64,000 nucleotides of DNA from PALSA-894 sp034669145 (GTDB lineage Bacteria > Pseudomonadota > Alphaproteobacteria > Rhizobiales > Xanthobacteraceae), in assembly GCA_034669145.1 (NCBI GenBank), contig JAXDNY010000060.1, positions 49,784 to 113,783 on the forward strand, in the 5' to 3' direction. Positions 1 through 9,106 of the stretch are shown piece by piece; position 1 is the first letter of the stretch, and each line of letters starts with the position of its first letter. The position numbers and the translations under genes were made by a program. The notes beneath the pieces are model-generated. The model saw only the letters and a program-made list of their open reading frames with translations. It made no database searches and had not been told where the DNA came from.

Positions 1-465
1 CTCTCCGGCTGCTTCGCGTCCGACAGGCCGATGTTCTCTCCTGCGAGCGCAGTTCCCGCGCTGGGCGACGGCGGGCGTTATGCGACGTTCGAGGTCGATG
101 AGGGCAAGGAGAAACCCAGCGATCCGATCGTGGTGCGGCCCGGTCCGGCCAACGTCTATGACTTCGTCAACGAAAAGGGTCACGCAACGCCGGTGACGTT
201 CCACCCAATCGCCGGCGGGCTGCACGTGGCGCAGGTCAGGCTCGACGGCGGCCAAGGCTATGGCTACGTCGTGGCCCGCGTAGCGGGAAACGACGTGGTG
301 ATCATGCCGGCCGAATGCGCCAGGCAGGACAAGGCGAAAATGAATGCGCTCGGCGTCGTCCAGGTCAATCAATACGAATGCCGGATCGACAAGGTCGCCG
401 ACCCGGCAGCCTTCTTCGCGGGGCTCAGCTTCAGCCCGCCGGTCTCACGGATGGTGCGCGAATAG
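1..465 (+). CDS. Putative lipoprotein, 5' end cut by window edge
   Basis: The frame is open from the first base and its first codons read L-S-G-C-F-A, a lipobox with the lipid-accepting Cys at bases 10-12. What remains is nearly the whole mature protein, about 150 residues; only the signal-peptide start is missing. An internal Met at base 31 would lose the lipobox, so it is unlikely to be the start. There is no transmembrane segment after the Cys. Two cysteines (in PAECARQ and YECRI) could form a disulfide. It ends two bases before the convergent SGNH hydrolase gene. I recognise no family; periplasm-facing membrane anchoring is inferred from the lipobox alone. Confidence 0.6.
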   Translation, partial: LSGCFASDRPMFSPASAVPALGDGGRYATFEVDEGKEKPSDPIVVRPGPANVYDFVNEKGHATPVTFHPIAGGLHVAQVRLDGGQGYGYVVARVAGNDVVIMPAECARQDKAKMNALGVVQVNQYECRIDKVADPAAFFAGLSFSPPVSRMVRE

Positions 466-467
466 CG

Positions 468-2651
468 TCAGTTCAGCCGCCCCTCGACCACCGGCTTCTT
501 CTCCTTGTCGAGGATCGAGCGCACGTGACGCATCACGTGATCGGCGACGATCGCGTGAGCCTCGGCGGTCGGGTGGAACGCGCCGGAGGTGAGCGCCGCA
601 AAGGCCGGCTGGAGAATATCGAACGGCGAGATGCCTTCGCGATGCGTGTTCGCTGTGAGGAACGCGTCGTTCGGATTGTGAATGAGCCGCCAGCGGTGCG
701 CGTAAGGCAGCGCACCTGCGGGTGAATACGGCTCCCAGTCGTCGGTCGTCTTCGAGCGGCGTGGCATCTTCATCGAAGCCTGATCCATCAGCGCGCGGGT
801 CGGATCGCGCGCGCAGATGCCGCGCTTGGAGAAGTCCGCCGCGTGCTCGGTGATGAAGCGGAAGCCGGTGCCGGCCCCGGTCGCGAGACCGGCCGGGCAG
901 TCGCGCCCGTTCCGGGTCGACGCCATGCAGGCAAGCCGCTTCTGCAAGTCGGCGGCGACGTCCGCGGCCTCGTTCAGCCGCGCCTTGTTCACCTTCAGCG
1001 AGGGATGCACATCCATGCCGAGCGTCGCCTGCGAGCCGCAATAGCCGCCGACCTCGTCGAATTGAATGGGCTCGTAGGCATTCTGCAACACGCGCGCCGG
1101 GTCGACGCCGAAGCCGTCAACCAGCGCATCGCGCACCGCCTTGATGCGCTTGTCGAGCTGACCGAGATAAGTCCGCGCCACATCCGGACCGAAGCGCAGT
1201 TCGCCACCGGCGAGCGCCGCGATCGGCGCCAGATCGCGCGCGTTCTCGATGCTCGCATAGAGGGCCAGCGCACCGAAACCGACGTCGTTGCCGCCGATCG
1301 AGAGCAGGACGAGATCGATAGCGCGCTTGCGGCTGGCCGGCGGGCACCATTGCTTCGACACGGTCTGCGCCGAAATGCCGGTGCTGCCGTATTTGTAGGT
1401 CGGCAACGTATAGCTGGCGCTCTGCGTGCGGCCCTTCGCCCCGTCGCGGCAGATGAGGTCGGCAAGCTGGTCGAGCTGCGGCGGCACCTTGGCGCCGCCC
1501 TTCTCGCTCATGCGCTCGCGCGCGTCGTGATCCATGAACAGCCCGATGACATCCGCGCCCGAGCACGCGACGCTCACCAGCGTCACGGCGCGGTGGCGGT
1601 TCTCCAGCGTTATCGCGAGGCCGACGCGGAACGGATAACCGTATTGCGAGCGGTGGCAGTCGGCGGAAAGCCACTGCGCGCCGCCCTTGTCGAACGCGGT
1701 CTGGAACTCAGCCGAGTTGGGGCGATACACAAGGCCCTTTGCCTCGTCCTCCATGACGCGGCGCGGCAGGCTCTTCACGTCGAACGCACTGTCGGTCGAG
1801 GCGAGACCGAAACTGTTCGCCTTGTAGCCCCTGTCGTAGCCGCGCGAGGCAAGCTGATCGCGATTGTTGGCGATGATCGGGTCGTAGACCATTTGGCGCG
1901 ACGGGCTGAACGACACCGGGCGGTCCGGATTGCTCTCGCCCGACATGAACGAGTCGCCGATCGCGACAACGAACACGTCCTCCACTACCACGGTCTCGGT
2001 CAATTCTTTTCCATCAGGCAGCGTGACCTTGACGTTCGCGCCCGATACCTTGGTGTCCGGCGAATACGGCACGCGCTTGATCACGAACTTGTTCTTGCAG
2101 GGCTGCTTGATGCTCTCGCCCTTGCCGGCGCCGGCGCGCGGCAGCCACGCGAAGATGCATTCGCCCGCGCCGGCTTCGGCAAGCCGCTCGGGCGCAAGCG
2201 TCACATCGACCGTGTGCGCATCCGGCAGGACGTAGTCTTCTTTCGCGGTGCCCCAGGAATATTGCCGTTCGCAAACGCCCATGTAGCGGAACGGCCGCGA
2301 GTTGCGCTCGTAACAGGTCGACTCGAGCGTCTGCGCAGCCCAGCCGAGGCGCGAGCGCTCATAGCCCGCGCGCTTGGTATCGAGACAGCGGCCCGGACTC
2401 GACTTGTCGGCGCAATCGGGATCGTTCAGGCGGCGCTCGGTGCGCCAGACGATGTTCGCAGGCAGCGGGCTATCGGCTTTGCCGCGCACCGCCTCGTACG
2501 CCTTCTCATGCAGCGCGAACGAGGACGTCTTCTTGAAGAACCGGAACGGGTTCTGCACCTCCCAAACCAGGTCGGCGGCGGAAACGGTTCCGATTTGAAG
2601 GATGGCGAGTGGAATGGACACAAGCCAAGGGATCGTCGCGAGCCGACGCAT
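468..2651 (-). CDS. Large secreted SGNH/GDSL-type hydrolase
   Basis: 727 residues. The Met at 2651 is chosen over two upstream in-frame Mets because it follows a GGGAGA ribosome site by five bases and opens a clear signal peptide (MRRLATIPWLVS.., cleavage near Ala26). Block I is AIGDSFMSGE with nucleophile Ser234; block III is SIGGNDVGF with Asn455; block V carries His693 in FHPTAEAH. The Asp normally three residues before that His is Gly here, so the acid of the triad is absent or supplied elsewhere. About 200 residues of unassigned beta-rich sequence precede the catalytic domain. Family knowledge suggests ester or acyl hydrolysis in periplasm or medium; the substrate is unknown. It lies downstream of the histidine kinase on the same strand with a 124-base gap. 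Confidence 0.7.
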   Translation of the reverse strand: MRRLATIPWLVSIPLAILQIGTVSAADLVWEVQNPFRFFKKTSSFALHEKAYEAVRGKADSPLPANIVWRTERRLNDPDCADKSSPGRCLDTKRAGYERSRLGWAAQTLESTCYERNSRPFRYMGVCERQYSWGTAKEDYVLPDAHTVDVTLAPERLAEAGAGECIFAWLPRAGAGKGESIKQPCKNKFVIKRVPYSPDTKVSGANVKVTLPDGKELTETVVVEDVFVVAIGDSFMSGESNPDRPVSFSPSRQMVYDPIIANNRDQLASRGYDRGYKANSFGLASTDSAFDVKSLPRRVMEDEAKGLVYRPNSAEFQTAFDKGGAQWLSADCHRSQYGYPFRVGLAITLENRHRAVTLVSVACSGADVIGLFMDHDARERMSEKGGAKVPPQLDQLADLICRDGAKGRTQSASYTLPTYKYGSTGISAQTVSKQWCPPASRKRAIDLVLLSIGGNDVGFGALALYASIENARDLAPIAALAGGELRFGPDVARTYLGQLDKRIKAVRDALVDGFGVDPARVLQNAYEPIQFDEVGGYCGSQATLGMDVHPSLKVNKARLNEAADVAADLQKRLACMASTRNGRDCPAGLATGAGTGFRFITEHAADFSKRGICARDPTRALMDQASMKMPRRSKTTDDWEPYSPAGALPYAHRWRLIHNPNDAFLTANTHREGISPFDILQPAFAALTSGAFHPTAEAHAIVADHVMRHVRSILDKEKKPVVEGRLN

Positions 2652-2775
2652 GAGTATCTCCCGCACCATCCACCCAGCGCGATGATAGCTGATTTTGCCG
2701 CCTGTGCGATGCAAAACTTGGCCCAGCCCGATTAATGTCTGCTCCTGTGGCACAACCGCCGACCAGGGTAACGCC

Positions 2776-4320
2776 TTAAACTTGTTGGTAAATTCCGTCT
2801 TTTCGGGGCGCGGCGCCTGAATGGAGCGAAGCGGGAAAGTGTGTAGGCCGGCCCTTGGCCATCAGATTGTTGGCCGCGATCGTGACGGTACAGACAAACC
2901 CCTCGGGCCGGAAATCGGTCGAAATATCGCCGTCGAGCGAGGCCCCGATCCGCTCGAATACGACCTGACCGAAGCCCCTGCGCGCCGGCTCCGTCACGGG
3001 TGGCCCGCCCCGCTCCTGCCAGACAAGCTCGACACCCTGATCCTGCGAACCGCGCGTCCAGCCGATCGTGACCGTGCCTGACGCGTTCGACAGGGCGCCG
3101 TGTTTGGTCGCGTTGGTGCCAAGCTCGTGCATGATCAGCCCAAGCGACTGCATCGTCTGCGGCGTGAGATGGACTTCCGGCCCCTGCGCGACGATCCGTG
3201 TTGTGTCGATACCGCCGAATGGCGCGAGCTGAACGCGCAGCAGTTCCTCCAGCGTCGCGCCCTGCCAGTCGTTCTGCACCAGAAGATCGTGGCTGTAGGC
3301 GAGTGCCTGGATGCAGCCGCGAAAGCGCACCTCGAAGTCCTCGATGTCGTCGCTGCGCCGCGCGATCATGCGGGCCAGGCCCTGCACGACGGCGAGCAGA
3401 TTTTTCGTGCGATGCGACAGTTCGCGCAACGTGAAGCCGAGGTGTTCCTTGTTTTCGCGGTTCTCGGTCATGTCGCGATGCACCGCCGCCACGCCGATCA
3501 CCGCGCCGTCGGGAGCAAAGATCGGCGAGCCGCTGATCCCGACGGGAATCAGCCGCCCGTCCTTGTGACGGCGAACGGTCTCCAGCAGAACCGGCTTGCC
3601 GCTCATCGTCTGCGCATAAAGCCCGGCCTGCTCGTCGCGCATCTCCCCGGGGCAGATCATGTTCAGCGAATGCCCGATCGCCTCGGCGGCGCTGTAGCCA
3701 TAGAGCCGCTCGGCGCCGCCGTTCCAGGTCTTGATCGTCAGGTCCGGATCGATCGAGAAGATCGCATCGCTCGATGAATGCACGGTGGAGGCGTGCAGCG
3801 CATTTGCTTCTTCGCCGCGCTTGCGATCGGTGATGTCCACGATCAGCCCGATCGAACGTGTCGCCCGGCGCCCTTTGGGGCCATCCTGGAAGAAAGTCTT
3901 GCCGCGCAGAAGGATCCAGCCGGTCGAGCCATCGAACCGCGTGATGCGATGTTCGTCTTCGTAGTCGCCGCCGCTCTCGGGCAGGAGTGACGCCTGCAGC
4001 TTCTCGCGAAAGCGCGAGCGCATGTCGGACGGAATGATGCGCTCGAGCAGATCGGCGTCGCTGTTGATGTCGAGATCGGCGGGTGCATGCAGAATCGCGC
4101 GCAGCTCGGGCGACCAGTAGCGCCGCCGCGCCACCCAATCGATCTCGTACATTCCGAGCCCGGTCGCGCGGCGCACGAGACGCAGGCGTTCTTCCGAGTC
4201 GCGTAACGCTTCCTCGGTCGAAAGCTCGTCGCGCGCACGAGCGCGCCGGCCGCCGAGGCTTCGCAAAAAGCCCGGCAACCGGCGCAGAAGGCTCGTGAAC
4301 TGGTTCACGCGAACATTCAT
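2776..4320 (-). CDS. PAS-PAS HWE/HisKA_2-family sensor histidine kinase
   Basis: 514 residues, no signal peptide or membrane segment, so probably cytosolic. A basic N-terminus and short coiled coil (about 30-50) lead into two PAS domains (about 55-165 and 175-290), each closing with a D-[IM]-T-[DE] linker of the PAC type. The phosphoacceptor His303 sits in LRELSHRTKNLL. The ATPase domain has the family N-box in LIMHELGTNATKHGALS, and the W-x-E signature is present as Trp434-Gln-Glu436. HWE kinases are typical of alphaproteobacteria and sense light, redox or small ligands through PAS; the signal here is unknown. No response regulator is adjacent, so it is an orphan. The last about 30 residues after the ATPase fold are low-complexity. 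Confidence 0.88.
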   Translation of the reverse strand: MNVRVNQFTSLLRRLPGFLRSLGGRRARARDELSTEEALRDSEERLRLVRRATGLGMYEIDWVARRRYWSPELRAILHAPADLDINSDADLLERIIPSDMRSRFREKLQASLLPESGGDYEDEHRITRFDGSTGWILLRGKTFFQDGPKGRRATRSIGLIVDITDRKRGEEANALHASTVHSSSDAIFSIDPDLTIKTWNGGAERLYGYSAAEAIGHSLNMICPGEMRDEQAGLYAQTMSGKPVLLETVRRHKDGRLIPVGISGSPIFAPDGAVIGVAAVHRDMTENRENKEHLGFTLRELSHRTKNLLAVVQGLARMIARRSDDIEDFEVRFRGCIQALAYSHDLLVQNDWQGATLEELLRVQLAPFGGIDTTRIVAQGPEVHLTPQTMQSLGLIMHELGTNATKHGALSNASGTVTIGWTRGSQDQGVELVWQERGGPPVTEPARRGFGQVVFERIGASLDGDISTDFRPEGFVCTVTIAANNLMAKGRPTHFPASLHSGAAPRKDGIYQQV

Positions 4321-4468
4321 GCGCTCAATCTGTTCGGCCGTGAATGCGGTGTCGCGTGATAAGGTTCCAAGGCATCGCGCCTTGCCACCGCAGCATCGCG
4401 GGCGCTAGCATGTTAGCCATCAAACACGAAGCGGCTGCCCAGACGCCGTTCCCGAGGGAGGAATACCC

Positions 4469-5452
4469 ATGACGAAACTGACGCGCCGCGCATTCGCGGC
4501 TTCAGCAGCAGCGGCTGCCGGCCTGACGATCAAGCCCGCCTTCGCGCAGAGTTATCCGGCGCGTCCTGTTACCGTTGTGGTGCCGTGGGGCGCGGGCGGC
4601 GGCACCGACGCGACCGCGCGCATCGTCGCCGCGCTGCTCGAGAAAGAGCTCGGCCAGCCGTTCAATGTCGTGAACCGCACCGGCGGCTCTGGCGTCGTCG
4701 GTCACTCGGCGATCGCGACCGCGGCGCCCGACGGCTACACCATCGGCATGCTGACGGTGGAAATCAGCATGATGCATTGGCAGGGCCTGACCGAACTTAA
4801 CCCGAAGAGCTACACGCCGCTCGCGCTGATGAATGAAGACCCTCCCGGCGTCTCGGTCAGCGGGGCATCTTCTTACAAGACCGTCAAAGAGCTCGCTGAC
4901 GCGATCAAGGCTGCGCCTCCCGGCAAGATGAAGGCGTCCGGCACGGGCCAAGGCGGCATCTGGCATCTCGCGCTCGTCGGCTGGCTCAAGGCCATGGGCC
5001 TCGCAGCCAATCACGTGGCCTGGGTGCCGTCGAACGGCGCCGCGCCCGCAATGCAGGATCTCGCGGCGGGCGGTCTCGATCTGTGCACCTGCTCGATCCC
5101 GGAAGCCCGCGCGATCATCGAAGCCGGCAAGGCCCGCGCGCTCGCCATCATGGCGCCGGAGCGCAACCCGGTGTTCAAGGATATCCCGACGCTGAAAGAG
5201 GCGATGAGCATCGACTATTCGACCGGCGCGTGGCGCGGCATCGCGGGTCCGAAGGGCCTGCCAGCCGACATTGCCACCAAGCTGACCGCAACGTTGAAGA
5301 AGGTCTACGACTCCAAGGAGTTCAAGGACTTCATGAGCAACCGCGGCTTCGGCACGGTGTGGGGCGACGCCGCCGAGTTCGCCAAGTTCATGGACGCGGG
5401 CGACGCCCAGATGGGCGATGCGATGAAGGCCGCGGGCCTCGCGAAGGCCTGA
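4469..5452 (+). CDS. tctC: Tripartite tricarboxylate transporter receptor (TctC family)
   Basis: 327 residues. An RR-containing signal (TRRAFAA, then an alanine-rich stretch ending at ..KPAFAQ) suggests export, possibly by Tat. The mature start SYPARPVTVVVPWGAGGGTDATAR is diagnostic for TctC/Bug receptors, which bind carboxylates in the periplasm and deliver them to the TctAB permease. A GGGAGGAA ribosome site lies just before the ATG. TctB begins two bases after the stop and tctA follows, giving a complete tctCBA operon. The ligand cannot be read from sequence; Bug proteins bind citrate, aromatic acids, amino acids and others. Gene symbol is by family, not by substrate. Confidence 0.9.
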   Translation: MTKLTRRAFAASAAAAAGLTIKPAFAQSYPARPVTVVVPWGAGGGTDATARIVAALLEKELGQPFNVVNRTGGSGVVGHSAIATAAPDGYTIGMLTVEISMMHWQGLTELNPKSYTPLALMNEDPPGVSVSGASSYKTVKELADAIKAAPPGKMKASGTGQGGIWHLALVGWLKAMGLAANHVAWVPSNGAAPAMQDLAAGGLDLCTCSIPEARAIIEAGKARALAIMAPERNPVFKDIPTLKEAMSIDYSTGAWRGIAGPKGLPADIATKLTATLKKVYDSKEFKDFMSNRGFGTVWGDAAEFAKFMDAGDAQMGDAMKAAGLAKA

Positions 5453-5453
5453 G

Positions 5454-5939
5454 ATGCAGCTATCGGATCGCGTGACCGGCCTGTTCCTCGTTGGCCTGGG
5501 TTCGGCTGCGGCCTATGGCGGGTGGCTCTTGCCACCCGTTCCGGGTCAGCCGGTCGGGCCGAACGTGTTTCCGCTGGTGATCGGCATCGGGCTTGCGCTG
5601 TGCGGGCTCGGGATTGCGTTCGGGATCGGCCACACCTTCGAGGAGGAAGAAGAGATTATCCCGCTCGAGGGCGGCGAAGCCGTGGCGCCGAAGAGCGCCT
5701 TTTACGGATTGCGAGCGCTGCTGCCGCCCGCGCTGTTGCTGTTTTACGTGCTGGCGGCCGACCGGCTCGGATTCATCATCACGGCCGCGCTGATCGTGTT
5801 CGCGACCTCGACCGCGCTCGGCGCGAAATGGAAGCTCTCCGTTCCGCTCATGGTGCTGGCACCGATCGGCATCCATCTGATTTTCGCCAAGCTGTTGCGC
5901 GTACCGCTCCCGGGCGGGCTTCTATCGATGCCGTGGTGA
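5454..5939 (+). CDS. tctB: Tripartite tricarboxylate transporter small membrane subunit (TctB)
   Basis: 161 residues with four predicted membrane helices: near the N-terminus, at NVFPLVIGIGLALCGLG, and two after residue 80 (LLPPALLLFYVLA.., ALIVFATSTALGAK..). An acidic cytoplasmic loop (EEEEEII) separates the two pairs. Length and topology match TctB, the small subunit that pairs with TctA. It starts one base after the tctC stop and ends six bases before tctA, so translation is probably coupled. There is no catalytic motif; identification rests on topology plus position. Confidence 0.88.
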   Translation: MQLSDRVTGLFLVGLGSAAAYGGWLLPPVPGQPVGPNVFPLVIGIGLALCGLGIAFGIGHTFEEEEEIIPLEGGEAVAPKSAFYGLRALLPPALLLFYVLAADRLGFIITAALIVFATSTALGAKWKLSVPLMVLAPIGIHLIFAKLLRVPLPGGLLSMPW

Positions 5940-5945
5940 TCTAGA

Positions 5946-7457
5946 ATGTGGAATACCCTGGTCGAAGCGGTCTATCTGGTCTGCGCGCCGGATGTCATCA
6001 TCGCGATGCTGCTGGCCTCGGTCTATGGCCTCGTCATCGGCTCCCTGCCCGGCCTTTCCGCCACCATGGCGACGGCACTGTTGGTTCCGGTCACATTTTA
6101 TCTCTCGCCGATCGCCGCGATCGCGACCATCGTCGCAGCCTCCTCGATGGCGATCTTCTCCGGCGACATTCCGGGCGCCCTGTTGCGGATTCCCGGAACG
6201 CCCGCTTCCGCGGCTTACGCCGACGAAGCCTATGCGATGACTCGCAAGGGCGAGGCGGAACTGGCGCTCGGCGCGGGCGTCTGGTTCTCCGCCGTCGGCG
6301 GCATCGCGGGTACGCTCTCGCTGATGATCCTCGCGCCACCGCTGGCCGAGATCGCGCTCTCGTTCTCGACCTTCGAGTATTTCTGGCTCGCCTTTCTCGG
6401 CCTGATGTGCGCGACGCTGGTCGCGCGCTCCTCGCCGATGAAGGCGATCGCCGGGATGTTCCTCGGGCTGCTGGTCTCCTGCGTCGGCATCGAGAACCCC
6501 GGCGGCGTGCCGCGCTTCACATTCGGTTTCGTCGATCTGTTCGGCGGCATCGAGCCGATCCCGGCACTGGTCGGCGTGTTCGCGGTTGCGCAGGTGATGC
6601 GCGCGATGCTGACCCCGGAGCCTCCGCCGCTGCCGAAGCGCAAGTTCGGAAGCATCATGGCGGGCCAGTGGAGGCTGACCAAGCAATATCACTGGCAGAT
6701 GACGCGCGGGAACATCGTCGGCATCATCATCGGCGTGCTGCCCGGCGCCGGCGCCGACATGGCCGCCTGGGTAAGCTATGCGATGTCGAAGCGCTTCTCC
6801 AAGACGCCGGAGAAGTTCGGCACCGGCCACGTCGAAGGCCTGGTCGAGGCCGGCGCCAGCAACAATGCCTCGATTGCGTCCGGCTGGGTGCCCTCGCTGC
6901 TGTTCGGCATTCCCGGCGACACCATCGCGGCGATCGCGATCGGCGTCCTCTACATGAAGGGACTCAATCCCGGCCCGACGCTGTTCACCGAAAAAGCCTC
7001 GAGCATGTATGCGATCTACATCATGTTCATTATCGCCAACATCCTGATGATCCCGCTCGGCATCGTGATGATCCGCATGGCGAGTTACGTGCTCAAGGCA
7101 CCGCGCTCCTCGGTAATGCCCATCATCATGCTGTGCTGCGCGGTCGGCTCGTTCGCGATCGGCAACAACATGTTCGGCGTCGTCACCGTCGCGACATTCG
7201 GCCTGATCGGCTACGTCATGGAGGCGAACGGCTATCCGGTCGCCGCCATGGTGCTCGGCATCGTCATGGGCACGATGGTCGAGCAGGCGTTCGTCACCTC
7301 GCTGATCAAGTCGGACGGCTCGATCCTGCCGTTCTTCGAGCGGCCGGTGTCGGCCGTGCTCGCCGCCTGCACCATCGCGGCGTTCGCCTGGCCGGCGTTT
7401 GTGTGGGTGAAGAGGAAGATGGGCGGTGTAAAGCGGATGGAGGTGGGGGCGGAGTAG
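5946..7457 (+). CDS. tctA: Tripartite tricarboxylate transporter large permease (TctA)
   Basis: 503 residues and about 11-12 membrane helices. The conserved TctA glycine-rich blocks are present: GLVIGSLPGLSATMATALL near residue 25, and the internal repeat VGIIIGVLPGAGADMAAWVSY near 260. SGWVPSLLFGIPGDTIAAI is another family hallmark. TctA is the ion-coupled permease of the system and works with TctB and the TctC receptor. The three genes are contiguous on one strand with gaps under ten bases. No regulator such as tctDE is adjacent, so control is unknown. A 270-base gap follows before the next gene. Confidence 0.93.
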   Translation: MWNTLVEAVYLVCAPDVIIAMLLASVYGLVIGSLPGLSATMATALLVPVTFYLSPIAAIATIVAASSMAIFSGDIPGALLRIPGTPASAAYADEAYAMTRKGEAELALGAGVWFSAVGGIAGTLSLMILAPPLAEIALSFSTFEYFWLAFLGLMCATLVARSSPMKAIAGMFLGLLVSCVGIENPGGVPRFTFGFVDLFGGIEPIPALVGVFAVAQVMRAMLTPEPPPLPKRKFGSIMAGQWRLTKQYHWQMTRGNIVGIIIGVLPGAGADMAAWVSYAMSKRFSKTPEKFGTGHVEGLVEAGASNNASIASGWVPSLLFGIPGDTIAAIAIGVLYMKGLNPGPTLFTEKASSMYAIYIMFIIANILMIPLGIVMIRMASYVLKAPRSSVMPIIMLCCAVGSFAIGNNMFGVVTVATFGLIGYVMEANGYPVAAMVLGIVMGTMVEQAFVTSLIKSDGSILPFFERPVSAVLAACTIAAFAWPAFVWVKRKMGGVKRMEVGAE

Positions 7458-7611
7458 CGAGTGCCGACGATCACGCTTCTCGTTTTCGGCCTGCAACGCA
7501 TATCGCGTCCACCTTCGCCAAAGCCGCGGCGGACCAGCCGCCCATGCAGGCGACTTGCCCAGCCCCTTGGCATGCGCGTCTGCCGCAATCGCGGCGCGAT
7601 GCGACACGCGC

Positions 7612-7640
7612 TTGCTGCAACCCACACGTTGTTCTAGCAT
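7612..7640 (+). promoter_or_regulatory. Possible sigma-70-like promoter
   Basis: TTGCTG and TAGCAT are separated by exactly 17 bases, about 90 bases upstream of the ATG at 7728. The boxes match consensus at three and four positions of six, so this is a weak candidate based on spacing only. Confidence 0.2.
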
Positions 7641-7727
7641 TGAATTCTCTATCGCACGTTGCCGTGCGCAACGGCCAGCCGCCGGCACAGGGAAGGGCCG
7701 GCGACGGTTCGTGGAACGGGGGCTCAC

Positions 7728-8939
7728 ATGTTCGCGTACGGTTGCAAGAGTACTGCTGTCATCGCGTTGATGTTGGCTTGGCCGGCCGCGGTGTGGGCGC
7801 AAACGCCACCGCCACCGCAGCAGCCAGCGGCGGCGCGGCCGACGGCAGCAACCGGCGTCATCCCGCAAGTCTCCCGCGACCTCTCACAAGACACCCAGTT
7901 CCTCGCGCTTCTTCGCGCGCGCGATGGGCAGTTTGCGCTCGTCGGGGAGTTGAGACGAATAGTCACCTATCATGACAACTTCCGGGGCCGACTGGAGCGC
8001 ATCCTCAATAATCTTCAGGAGCCGCTCCCCCGTGAGCAACTGATCAATCAAGTCGATAAGGCTCTGACGCGCCTCCAGCAGTTCGAGTCCGAGGTCAAAA
8101 ATGCCGAATCGGCCGACGCCAAGATGAAGCTCTACAGGGTATTCGAGGAAGAATACCCGGTCTTTCGCGCGGACCCCGGTGGCCCCAGGCGTACGGCTGA
8201 GTCCCGAGAGACCGAGCGAGCGCTTAGCGCCCAGAGGGATTTCGTGCAGCGTGAACGCACCAACGCCAACGAGGTCTTTCAGAATATCTCGCTTGAAAAC
8301 CGGGACTGGCTCACGAAGTACGAAAAGCTGTTCGCGCAGATCGAGTTGAGGCTCAATGCGCTGACTACCGGCGCACTTCGCGTGGATCGGTTGCCGCCGG
8401 AATTTTTCCGCCTTTCCGGAGCAAGCTCGCAGGAGGCGCTCACGCCAGAGCAGCTCCAAATCGGCATCGATCGGTATCGGGCCGCGCTCCGAAACACGCT
8501 CAGTGACGTCACCGCGGCTCCTCCGCCGCTGTCCTTCGATGCCATACGAACGCAGCTGGCGACCCAGATCGACGGGCTCGGCCAAGAGCTGCATGCCAGA
8601 TCGACCGAAGCAAGCGCCTATATCCACGATCTGGAGAAGAACATCTCCGCGACCGCCAAGTCCCTCTACGGCAACAAAGTCGGCGCAGACAGCTTCAATT
8701 ACCTGCTCATCGTGTTCGCGCTGGTGTTCGCCGTGCTCATGGTGATGCCGAAGTTCTACGCCGAGAACGTGCAGATAAACATTCTGAAATCCGAATTCTT
8801 ACTGCAATTCTCGACCGTTTTCGTGCTAATTGCGGCGATCATCATTCTTGGAATCGGCGAGCTCATCGACAAACAACAGCTGCCCGTGCTCTTGGCCGGT
8901 ATTTCCGGCTACGTGCTAGGGCAACTTGGAAAGGTATGA
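7728..8939 (+). CDS. Exported coiled-coil protein with C-terminal membrane anchor, unknown function
   Basis: 403 residues. The ATG at 7728 follows a G-rich ribosome site and starts a signal peptide ending ..PAAVWAQ; the earlier in-frame Met has neither. A Pro/Ala-rich linker (about 25-45) precedes roughly 270 residues of charged, heptad-rich helix, then two hydrophobic segments: FNYLLIVFALVFAVLMVM and FSTVFVLIAAIIILGIGELI. The last residues (LLAGISGYVLGQLGK) are also apolar. The layout suggests a long periplasmic helical domain tethered to the inner membrane with a small cytoplasmic tail. I recognise no family. It stands alone between tctA and the deacylase gene, with no operon partner. Confidence 0.72.
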   Translation: MFAYGCKSTAVIALMLAWPAAVWAQTPPPPQQPAAARPTAATGVIPQVSRDLSQDTQFLALLRARDGQFALVGELRRIVTYHDNFRGRLERILNNLQEPLPREQLINQVDKALTRLQQFESEVKNAESADAKMKLYRVFEEEYPVFRADPGGPRRTAESRETERALSAQRDFVQRERTNANEVFQNISLENRDWLTKYEKLFAQIELRLNALTTGALRVDRLPPEFFRLSGASSQEALTPEQLQIGIDRYRAALRNTLSDVTAAPPPLSFDAIRTQLATQIDGLGQELHARSTEASAYIHDLEKNISATAKSLYGNKVGADSFNYLLIVFALVFAVLMVMPKFYAENVQINILKSEFLLQFSTVFVLIAAIIILGIGELIDKQQLPVLLAGISGYVLGQLGKV

Positions 8940-9106
8940 ATTTGGTTGCCGCGCCGCCCGGAATGACGCGGCACGGCATGGAGTAGCAAGCGGCCGGCTT
9001 TCGCTAACGCTCTATTTGGACTCCTTGGACTCCGTGCTCCGCCCCCCCATTGCCCCTTCCCCTTCCCGGGCGCATCATCGCTCCTTCCCACCGGCGGAGG
9101 CCCTCC

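Noticed and set aside
843..2735. 630-codon plus-strand frame over the SGNH hydrolase
   Set aside because: Antisense shadow; the real gene has signal peptide, ribosome site and catalytic blocks.
5922..7868. Long frames on both strands over tctA (648 codons minus, 675 codons plus)
   Set aside because: tctA is certain from its conserved blocks; these are alternate-frame shadows with biased composition.
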